DNA from: Gemmatimonadota bacterium
GTDB taxonomy: Bacteria; Latescibacterota; UBA2968; UBA8231
Reading direction: 5' to 3'
Assembly (NCBI GenBank): GCA_009841115.1
Contig: VXML01000016.1
Location: forward strand, 1-52,237
DNA length: 52,237 bases
The notes beneath the pieces were generated by a model that saw only the letters and a list, made by a program, of their open reading frames with translations, did no database searches and was not told the DNA's origin. Below, one piece after another: positions 38,180 to 45,085 of this stretch. Every line of letters starts with the position of its first letter. Position 1 is the stretch's first letter. The position numbers and the translations under genes were made by a program.

Positions 38180-39148
38180 TTACAACGGCGGAAAGAGCAC
38201 GTAGCCCACGGCGCTGCGTTCCAACCAGACTTTGCAGAATTCCGCTAGGTCGTACGCTCGTGCGACCTCGTCGTTCGCGGCTGGATCGTTGACCAGTACG
38301 GTATCTCCCGAGCAGCCCCGGACGACGAGCAAGTGCCCAGATGTCCGCTCAATGGCCGCCCGGCTCAACTCGCCGACCTCGTAGCGCACAGAGGCAACAA
38401 TGGGAAAGCCCGCGTCTAGTAGCGCGTGCGCCACTTTCCAAGAGGGAAAGTGCAATAGATAGCCTAAGAGGCCCCGGCGAGCGGCGGCGTGGATGTTGGC
38501 CGGCCACACGCCGTATAGCCCGCTGGGTTGGTGGCGCGCCTCCGCAATCACGTCGTAGATGTCCGCGCTATGGCCGTAATACGCGAGGAGCATGGCGACG
38601 CTGGTCGGCGAACAGACGTGGGAAGCTAGCTCAGGCCGCAGAACCATCTGGCTTTGCGACGGCACGGCGAGAGCCGTATCTCGGCCAGTGGACGTCGGAA
38701 CGGGCACTACGCCCTCGCGGCGCACCGAGACCGAGAGCAAGGCCGGGGCCGTGGGGGCGACGCCTTGGACGCGTAGGTGTAGGGTGGCCGTTTGTAAGGG
38801 GGTGCGGATGCGCAGGAGGTCGATTTCCGCTGCGACCGCTTCGTTTGCCGCGCTCACTGCGGCCCCGACAAACGAGCCGATGGGGTCGAGGGCGGCCCGG
38901 ATGCTATGGCCCGCTTTGGTTTCACATTCTATCGCGAACTGATAGCCCCACGCGCCGTTTTGGACGACCGAGAGGCACGGCAGGATTTCTAGGGCACCTT
39001 CTAGCGCTGCGGGTGGCAAGGCAAACGAGAACTCGTCGCCATTCCATGCCAACGGCTCGATTTGCTGTGGCCGGATGGGCGGGGGTACGGCGCGTTGCAG
39101 CGCAGCCTCGTCTAGCCCTTGGACAAACAATAAAAATGCGTTGCTCAT
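38180..39148 (-). CDS. C39-like papain-fold peptidase
   Basis: 322 residues. The C-terminal half is a C39_2-type domain: C179 (HVCSPTSVAMLLAYYG), H272 (TSGHLLVVRGC) and N287-D288 (VLVNDPA) form the expected catalytic set. The first 150 residues are an all-beta region (ALDPIGSFVGAAVSA). No signal peptide is seen. C39 domains cut at double-glycine leaders, but C39_2 members also include uncharacterised hydrolases. It opens the set followed by PfkB, amidohydrolase and NUDIX genes, so a peptidase role in export is not supported by the context. Confidence 0.8.
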   Translation of the reverse strand: MSNAFLLFVQGLDEAALQRAVPPPIRPQQIEPLAWNGDEFSFALPPAALEGALEILPCLSVVQNGAWGYQFAIECETKAGHSIRAALDPIGSFVGAAVSAANEAVAAEIDLLRIRTPLQTATLHLRVQGVAPTAPALLSVSVRREGVVPVPTSTGRDTALAVPSQSQMVLRPELASHVCSPTSVAMLLAYYGHSADIYDVIAEARHQPSGLYGVWPANIHAAARRGLLGYLLHFPSWKVAHALLDAGFPIVASVRYEVGELSRAAIERTSGHLLVVRGCSGDTVLVNDPAANDEVARAYDLAEFCKVWLERSAVGYVLFPPL

Positions 39149-39215
39149 TAGGTTCGTTTGGGAAGAACTAAGTACACGATAGTAATCCAGTGGACGTTAG
39201 GCATGGGAGCGCTGA

Positions 39216-39290
39216 GATGCTTCGACTCCGCTTTGCTCCGCTCAGCATGACAGGTGCTGACGCCCATGTCGTCAGGTTGAGCGAAGCATC
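39216..39290. repeat. Dispersed repeat as an inverted pair
   Basis: GATGCTTCG (39216-39224) and its complement (39282-39290) flank two partly inverted copies of the TTCGAC...CTCAGCATGACAGG repeat. It can form a hairpin in the gap between the C39 and epimerase genes. Related copies are at 1736-1762, 4991-5056 and 34693-34731. Confidence 0.65.
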
Positions 39291-39377
39291 CCATACCGCT
39301 TTACTGTCGTGTACTTAGGGGAAGAATACACTCAATCGCCACCTGCGTCCAGCAAGGTTTGCCGACGTGCGAGTCGC

Positions 39378-40382
39378 CTATCCCCAGAGTTGAGGATGGG
39401 GCGGATGGAGGAGGCTGCCTTCGTAGCGCAACCCGTGCTCTCGATCTTTTTGCAGGAGCAGGGGGCCGTCGAGATCGACGAAGCGGGCTTGTTGCGCCAG
39501 CAGGACAGCCGGTGCCATGGACAGCGAGGTGGCGATCATGCAGCCGACCATCAAGTCCAAGCCGCACGCACGCGCCTCGGCGGCCAAGCGCAGGCCCTCG
39601 CTGAAGCCGCCGGTCTTGTCGAGCTTGAGGTTGACGTATTCGTAGCGGGCAGCCAGCTCCGCGAGATCGTCGGCAGTGTGGCAGGATTCGTCGGCGCAGA
39701 AAGGGACCGGGTGTTCAAACTTGGCGAGCAGGGCGTCTTGGTCGGCGGGCAGGGGCTGTTCGATGAGCGCGACGCCCAAGCGAGCTAGTGCGGCTGAGAG
39801 CGGCTCGACTTGGTCGGCAGACCAGCCTTCGTTGGCATCGACGATCAGGGTTGAGTCTGGGGCATTGGCGCGGATTGCGGCGACGCGGTCGAGGTCGTCG
39901 CGACCGGCGAGTTTGATTTTGAGCAGAGGGCGGTCGGCGTGCTGGGCAGCAGCCCGGCCCATGGTTTCTGGGTCGTCGAGCGAGAGGGTGTAGGCCGTCG
40001 ATATTGGACGCGGTACTGCTAATCCGGCCAGCTCATAGGCAGGGCGACCGCTGAGTTTGGCTTCTAGATCCCACAGGGCACAGTCCAAGGCGTTGCGGGC
40101 GGCACCGGGCGGCAGAGCGCGTTGCAATGCCGCTCGGACTTCGGCGAGCTCAGTCGAGCCGTCGAGGCCGGCTTCTACCTGTGGACGCAATGATTCTAGC
40201 GCGTCTATGGTTCCGGCCATGCTTTCGTTGTAGCGGGGGTAGGGGACGCATTCGCCGCGGCCAATACAGCCGTCGCGGCTCAGCTCGACGACGACGACGA
40301 CGGCGGTGGTTTTGGCACCGCGCGAAATGGTGAAGGTCTGGGCGAGAGGGAAGCTCTCGCTGCGGACGGAAAAGTGGGTCAC
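39378..40382 (-). CDS. Enolase-superfamily epimerase/racemase (DgcA-like, L-Ala-D/L-Glu epimerase type)
   Basis: 334 residues. The catalytic lysines are K155-x-K157 (LLKIKLAG) and K256 (LKLDKTGG). Metal ligands are D182 (VDANEGW), E208 (LIEQP) and D231 (CADES). This is the dipeptide epimerase branch. It overlaps the DUF1611 gene by 4 bases (ATGA). That gene pair is known as DgcN-DgcA, where DgcA racemises N-acetyl-D-glutamate. L-Ala-D/L-Glu epimerase for murein recycling is the alternative. Confidence 0.87.
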   Translation of the reverse strand: MTHFSVRSESFPLAQTFTISRGAKTTAVVVVVELSRDGCIGRGECVPYPRYNESMAGTIDALESLRPQVEAGLDGSTELAEVRAALQRALPPGAARNALDCALWDLEAKLSGRPAYELAGLAVPRPISTAYTLSLDDPETMGRAAAQHADRPLLKIKLAGRDDLDRVAAIRANAPDSTLIVDANEGWSADQVEPLSAALARLGVALIEQPLPADQDALLAKFEHPVPFCADESCHTADDLAELAARYEYVNLKLDKTGGFSEGLRLAAEARACGLDLMVGCMIATSLSMAPAVLLAQQARFVDLDGPLLLQKDREHGLRYEGSLLHPPHPQLWG

Positions 40383-41377
40383 AGGGCATCGACCAAGCGC
40401 GCGGCTCCTTGGCGCAGCGGATCGACTGCGGGCAGGCCGGCTTGGCTTTCAATGGTTTCGAGCAGTTCGGCAGCGGGGTCTTCCGGCAAGTGCGAGGTGT
40501 TGACTGCAATGCCAATGGTGCGGCAGGCCGGGTTGGTGAGCCGGCCGCACTGCTCGTTGAGGCGAATGCAGTCGAGCAGATCGGGCAGTTGGTATTCGGG
40601 CAGGCCGCGCATGTGGGGACGGTTGGGATCGTGGCAGAGGACGAGCGCGTCGGGTTGGGCACCGTGCAGGAGACCCAGCGACACGCCAGCATAGGAAGCG
40701 TGAAACAGCGAACCTTGGCCTTCGACTAGGTCCCAGTGCTCGGGGTGGTTGGCCGGGGTTAGGACTTCGACGGAGCCGGCGAGGAAATCGGAAACTACGG
40801 CGTCAACGGCAACGCCGGTCCCGGCGATGAAAATGCCGGTTTGGCCGGTGGCGCGGAAGGTGCAGGCCATGCCTCGCGCCTGCATCTCGCGCTCAATGGC
40901 CAGCGCGGTAAACATCTTGCCGACCGAGCAGTCGGTGCCGACGGTGAGCAGGCGTTTGCCCGGGCGTTTGACGCCGGTTGCAATGGGAAAAGCGCGGTCG
41001 GAAAAGCGGGCATCCACGAGGCGAGTGCCCTTTGCGCGGGCGCGGTCGGCCAAGCCGGTGATGGTGTCAAGGCGCGTGTGCAGGCCACTGGCGAGATCGT
41101 AGCCGAGGTCGATGGCCTGCAGGAAGGTCTCGCGCCAGAGGTCGGAAATGGTGCCGCCGCGATTGGCGACGCCGATGATGAGGGTGCGGGCACCGGCGGC
41201 GCGGGCTTCGGCGAGGGTTTGGTCGGGCAGTCCGAGGTCGGCGTGGCAGTCGAGAAGGCGGAGCTGACCAATGCACTGTTCGGGCCGCCACTGGGCGACG
41301 CCAACGGCCGTTTTGGCGGCTAGCTGGTCGGCGGCGTCGCCGAGGAACAATAGGTATGGGGGTGCGAGCTGGATCAC
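40379..41377 (-). CDS. DUF1611 protein, DgcN-like D-glutamate N-acetyltransferase
   Basis: 332 residues if it starts at the GTG at 41377; the frame is open further up but overlaps the dioxygenase gene. The P-loop GTDCSVGKM lies at 147-155 and the family motifs CTFRATGQTGIFIAG and HPNRPHMRG are present. DgcN acetylates D-glutamate and is paired with DgcA in a D-glutamate breakdown route described in marine bacteria; here the two genes overlap by 4 bases. Together they would turn D-glutamate into N-acetyl-L-glutamate. The phytanoyl-CoA dioxygenase gene ends 13 bases before the start. Confidence 0.83.
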   Translation of the reverse strand: MIQLAPPYLLFLGDAADQLAAKTAVGVAQWRPEQCIGQLRLLDCHADLGLPDQTLAEARAAGARTLIIGVANRGGTISDLWRETFLQAIDLGYDLASGLHTRLDTITGLADRARAKGTRLVDARFSDRAFPIATGVKRPGKRLLTVGTDCSVGKMFTALAIEREMQARGMACTFRATGQTGIFIAGTGVAVDAVVSDFLAGSVEVLTPANHPEHWDLVEGQGSLFHASYAGVSLGLLHGAQPDALVLCHDPNRPHMRGLPEYQLPDLLDCIRLNEQCGRLTNPACRTIGIAVNTSHLPEDPAAELLETIESQAGLPAVDPLRQGAARLVDAL

Positions 41378-41390
41378 GGCCAGCAAAGGC

Positions 41391-42254
41391 TCACGAGGCG
41401 ACCGGCATGTCGAGGCGGCGACGGCGCTGCTGCCAGTGCCACTTGTCGCTGCCGGCAATGAGCGGCTTGAGGGGTTCGGGCGTTTGGGCGATGAATTCGG
41501 CGCTCGGTTCTTGGCCGTTCCAGGCTTGGAACATGGGCGGGGTGTAGCCGCCGATGACGATGACGCGCTCGCGGTCGGAGCGGATCTGGCCGGTGGCGTG
41601 GATCAGGGCCTCGCCAAAGAGCAGGGTTGATCCTGCAGGCGCGACCACTTGGTGGATCAGCGTGGGATCCTCGTACGCCGCCGCGATGATGGTCTCGCGC
41701 TCGCATTTGACCTTGTGGCTGCCGGCGATGACCACGGTGCCGCCGTCGTCTGGGCCTAGCTCCGTGAGGTTGGTCAGGGTTTTGACAAAGGTGCAGTGGA
41801 AGAGGCCGTTTTCGACGTACGTGCCCACGTCTGGGCTGGTGCCGGTGTGGAAGCCGTAGCGCGGCGCAGCAGTAAGGTCGATCTCTGGGTCGCGCTCGTT
41901 GACGACGGCCTCGGATTCTTCGAGGCGCACGCTGCCGCCGACAAGTTCCTCGGCCATGCCGACCAAACGCGGATGAGCCAAGTATTCGAAAATCGCGGGA
42001 TCGGCTTCGAGGATGTGGGCAAAGTGCAGGTGGTGAGGCCGGTAGGAGGAGAGACGGCAGTTGCGGACGGAGGCTTTGGCCGGGTCTGGGGCGGACAGGA
42101 GATCGCGTTTGAGCCGGAGCATGGCCTCTAGCAGGCGATCCGTCAGGTCTTGCTCGACGGCGTTTTCAACGACCACATAGCCATAGACTTCGAGGTGATA
42201 GCGCTGGGCGGGGGTGAGCGCGGGAAAGGGCCGGATGAATTCGCCGTCGGACAT
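41391..42254 (-). CDS. Phytanoyl-CoA dioxygenase family protein with an H-x-G iron site
   Basis: 287 residues. The double-stranded beta-helix fold is recognised from LEVYGYVVVENAV, GPDDGGTVVIAGSHK and PAGSTLLFGEALIHATGQ. The distal histidine is H219 and the 2-oxoglutarate arginine R228 or R230. In most PhyH proteins the first motif is H-x-D; here it is H136-T137-G138 (GFHTGTSPD). Non-heme iron halogenases also lack that acidic ligand. A halogenase is not proven, but ordinary hydroxylation is doubtful. It starts the set with DgcN and DgcA. Confidence 0.82.
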   Translation of the reverse strand: MSDGEFIRPFPALTPAQRYHLEVYGYVVVENAVEQDLTDRLLEAMLRLKRDLLSAPDPAKASVRNCRLSSYRPHHLHFAHILEADPAIFEYLAHPRLVGMAEELVGGSVRLEESEAVVNERDPEIDLTAAPRYGFHTGTSPDVGTYVENGLFHCTFVKTLTNLTELGPDDGGTVVIAGSHKVKCERETIIAAAYEDPTLIHQVVAPAGSTLLFGEALIHATGQIRSDRERVIVIGGYTPPMFQAWNGQEPSAEFIAQTPEPLKPLIAGSDKWHWQQRRRRLDMPVAS

Positions 42255-42608
42255 GCGCGAAATATAAGCGCGGGAAAAGGGAATGCCAACGGGGAAGCAA
42301 ATGAGTTGTTATTGTGGCCCAAAAAGCGACCCAGATCCCCACTTAGTTCAATTACATCGTAGCCTGCATCTCGTCGCGTCTGATTGAAAATTTAGCTTTG
42401 CATTAAAGTACTCTTTTTTGCACCTTTAGATGTACATACAAATGCGGGCCTTTTTTGGGATTCGCATAAATAGCGAATTATTAATAGGTTATCTATTAGA
42501 AAATTCCACGCGCTCGCGGATTCGCGGAAATATGCTCCAATTATGGATTTTTCAGACCGTCGCCAAGAGTACTCAATTTAGTACCATATACAGTACAAAA
42601 GAGGAAAT
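42255..42608. other. 354-base AT-rich intergenic region before the toxin-antitoxin pair
   Basis: It holds the divergent control region of the dioxygenase gene and the toxin-antitoxin pair. GGAAATATGCTCCAAT occurs at 42526-42541 and again at 42603-42618, where the second copy spans the antitoxin start codon. Between them are GAGTACTC and GTACCATATACAGTAC, possible operator half-sites. No other gene is seen. Confidence 0.6.
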
Positions 42609-42866
42609 ATGCTCCAATCCATGCCCATCGCCGAAGCCCGCAAAGTCCTAAATCAATTGCCCGACCGCTTCGCCGCCGAACCTGAGGCGAGTGCCCTCGC
42701 CGTAACGCGCCGCGGTCAGCCGGTGCTCGCGCTGATGCCGTGGTCGCTTTACCAAGGCATTGTCGAAACCTTAGAGGTGCTCGGCGACGAGGCCGAGTGC
42801 GCCGCGTTGCGCGAAGGCATCCGCCAGATTGAGGCGGGCGAGCGCGCCGTTTGGGAGGCGAAATGA
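42609..42866 (+). CDS. Phd/YefM-type antitoxin
   Basis: 85 residues with AGAGGAA before the ATG. MPIAEARKVLNQLPDRF and AVTRRGQPVLALMPWSLYQGIVETLEVL follow the Phd/YefM pattern, in which the N-terminal domain binds DNA and the tail binds the toxin. The stop overlaps the start of the RelE-type toxin as ATGA, a normal toxin-antitoxin arrangement. It would repress its own promoter, aided by the short palindromes upstream. Confidence 0.9.
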   Translation: MLQSMPIAEARKVLNQLPDRFAAEPEASALAVTRRGQPVLALMPWSLYQGIVETLEVLGDEAECAALREGIRQIEAGERAVWEAK

Positions 42867-43180
42867 CGTTGCGCGTCGTCTTAGCGCAGCGCGCCTTAGA
42901 GTCGCGGCAAGGCCTGCTCAACCGGCGGATTGCCGAGCAAGTGGACCAATATATCACAGGGTTGGCAATCGATCCCGAGGAACAGGGCTGGCCCTTGGTC
43001 GGCGAGCTAAAGGGCTACCGCTGCCTGCGCCCGCCGGGCGGCTGGTTCCGCATCGTCTATCGGATAGGGCTTGGGGAAGTTGAGGTGGTGCTGGTGTCGG
43101 TGGGGCGGACTCATCTGGCTGGTGAGCGGGATGTGCGCGCTCTGGCGCGGACGCTGTTTAGCGAGCGGCTGCTGCGCTAA
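42863..43180 (+). CDS. RelE/ParE-type toxin
   Basis: 105 residues from the ATG at 42863, with GGGAGG upstream and a 4-base overlap with the antitoxin. WPLVGELKGYRCLRPPGGWFRIVYRIG and VVLVSVGRTH match the RelE/ParE fold (arginine-rich beta sheet, R and K near the C-terminal strands). RelE types cut mRNA on the ribosome and ParE types inhibit gyrase; the sequence does not separate them clearly, though the conserved YRI--G-VEVVLVSVGR favours RelE. Confidence 0.9.
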   Translation: MTLRVVLAQRALESRQGLLNRRIAEQVDQYITGLAIDPEEQGWPLVGELKGYRCLRPPGGWFRIVYRIGLGEVEVVLVSVGRTHLAGERDVRALARTLFSERLLR

Positions 43181-43294
43181 ACGATGGGAGCACAGCAGCA
43201 CCTAGACGCAATCGTCCTAAAAAGCAAATAGCTTGATCGAGATGCCTATTTAACTTATCTGTATCTATAACCTCTTTACGTCGGAGATAACGCC

Positions 43295-44503
43295 GTGCGT
43301 GTTGCAATCTATTCCGCACTTTTTTTTAGCGTAGTTGCATCCAGCGCTAGTTACGCTAAAAAAGAGATCGTCTGGGGTGGCCAGATTCGGCCGCGCTACG
43401 AGTTCCGCGATCCGTTCGCAAACAACTACGACTCCTTCACCTCCATGCGGGTGCGGACTCAGATGGTGGCCTCGCTCGATAGCGATGTCGATCTGATGAT
43501 CCAGCTCCAAGACGTGCGCTTGTGGGGCGAGGAAAAGAATACTCTGACGGATTACAGCGCCGATAAGTTTGACCTGCATCAGGGCTATGTCCACCTGAAG
43601 AAACTCGGCGACGGCGACCATTCGCTCAAAATTGGCCGTCAGATGGTGGCCCTTGGCGGCCAGCGGCTGATCGGCGCGGTCGAGTGGACCCAGCAAGGCC
43701 GGGTTTTCGACGGTCTGCAACTGTTGCTGGCACCCTCTTGGGGCCAGGTGAACCTGACGGCGATTCAGGTGGCTGAGTCGGACTCGACCTCGGGGCAGTT
43801 TGCAGACGACGCCTATCTGACGGGCGCGTACGCGACCTTGGACCAACTGCCGTCCGACAGCTTGGACCTCTACGCGCTCTACAACAAGGACGGAGCCAAA
43901 GAAACGGATCAGGTTACTATGGGGGCGCGTCTGGTTGGGAAAAAGATGGCGTACTCGTATCGTTTCGAAGGTTCATTCCAGACCGGTCAGCGCAGCGCCC
44001 AGGATGTATCGGCCTTCATGTTTGGTGGGCGCATTGGCGGGTCTTTGGGCGGGCTAGATCTCACTTTGTGGTACGACTACTTGTCTGGCGACGACGATCT
44101 GGCCGATGACAAGACCAAGGTCTTTGACACGCTCTTTGCGACCAATCACAAGTACTATGGATACGCCGATTTGTTTCTCAATATTCCGGTCCACACGGGC
44201 GGGCTGGGGCTGCAGGACTTGGCTCTCAAGGCGGCGTTGCCGTTGAGTGATCAGGTCTCCCTCGGAGTCCACGGGCACTCTTTCCTCACCGCGCAAAAGG
44301 GCGACTTGGAGTCGAGCCATTTGGGCGAGGAAGTCGATTTGACGCTTACGTACAAATACCGCCCCGGCTTTACCATCGTTGCCGGAGTGTCGAGAGTGAT
44401 GGCCGACGACAGCATGACCAGTGTTACTCGTTACAAGGATTCGATTGAGGACTGGAACGGGGATATGACCTTTGCTTACCTTATGACCAACACAACCTTC
44501 TAA
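43295..44503 (+). CDS. Alginate-export-like outer-membrane beta-barrel porin
   Basis: 402 residues from a GTG with CGGAGA upstream. A signal peptide (LFFSVVASSASYA) precedes alternating amphipathic strands. Family marks include WGGQIRPRYEFRDPF, LQDVRLWGEE, DLHQGYVHLK, LKIGRQMVALGGQRLIGAVEWTQQGRVFDG and a last strand ending in an aromatic residue (MTNTTF), as for BAM insertion. AlgE-like barrels pass anionic polysaccharides or sugars across the outer membrane. It is followed 21 bases later by the unknown 186-residue gene. Confidence 0.88.
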   Translation: MRVAIYSALFFSVVASSASYAKKEIVWGGQIRPRYEFRDPFANNYDSFTSMRVRTQMVASLDSDVDLMIQLQDVRLWGEEKNTLTDYSADKFDLHQGYVHLKKLGDGDHSLKIGRQMVALGGQRLIGAVEWTQQGRVFDGLQLLLAPSWGQVNLTAIQVAESDSTSGQFADDAYLTGAYATLDQLPSDSLDLYALYNKDGAKETDQVTMGARLVGKKMAYSYRFEGSFQTGQRSAQDVSAFMFGGRIGGSLGGLDLTLWYDYLSGDDDLADDKTKVFDTLFATNHKYYGYADLFLNIPVHTGGLGLQDLALKAALPLSDQVSLGVHGHSFLTAQKGDLESSHLGEEVDLTLTYKYRPGFTIVAGVSRVMADDSMTSVTRYKDSIEDWNGDMTFAYLMTNTTF

Positions 44504-44524
44504 CCTGAACGTCTTTAATACGAC

Positions 44525-45085
44525 ATGCCGCGTCGCGCCATAAAGCCGATATCCCCGTCTGGACTGCGGTCCTTCTTCCAACGTTTGGTCTTCCCCGGAT
44601 TTACTTCGTTGGGCATTGCCGACCGCGAAGTGGTCGAATACGTCGTCGATCTACTGACGAGCTTTGCGCGCACCGATCAGCTCTACCGCATCCGCGACCT
44701 GCGTGGCCAACCGCTCGAAACCATCGCCGAGATGATGGTGGAGCTCGGGCGTCAGCGCCAGCCAGAGCGGCGTTGGTCCTTCGACCGCGAGATGGATATC
44801 CGCCGGCACGTAGGCGACTACGCGCTTTTTACCACCGGGCTCTTCCGCACGTGGGTCGAGCGGCAGGGGCTTGGCGGCTACTACTTAGAGCAGGGCAGAA
44901 GGGCTTATGGGGCGGCAGCCGAACTGGCGCAGCTCGGCTTCGTGTCGCAAGCGCGGCTCTTCGGTGCCCTAGAGGAGCAGTTTGAGCATTTGTCCGGCGG
45001 GCTCGACTATGTACGCAAGGTTTATATGCGGCCCGAACTACACGGTGGCGCGCACGGGGCGCTGATGCGCGAGCTAGGGATTTAA
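44525..45085 (+). CDS. Conserved hypothetical protein, 186 residues
   Basis: I recognise no named family. It is helical, without signal peptide or membrane segments. Motifs: GIADREVVEYVVDLLTSFARTDQLYRIRDLRG, then RRHVGDYALFTTGLFRTWV and YYLEQGRRAYGAAAEL. Proteins of this style seem widespread in environmental bacteria and have no known role. It follows the porin by 21 bases and its stop overlaps that of the convergent discoidin gene by 3 bases. Confidence 0.75.
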   Translation: MPRRAIKPISPSGLRSFFQRLVFPGFTSLGIADREVVEYVVDLLTSFARTDQLYRIRDLRGQPLETIAEMMVELGRQRQPERRWSFDREMDIRRHVGDYALFTTGLFRTWVERQGLGGYYLEQGRRAYGAAAELAQLGFVSQARLFGALEEQFEHLSGGLDYVRKVYMRPELHGGAHGALMRELGI

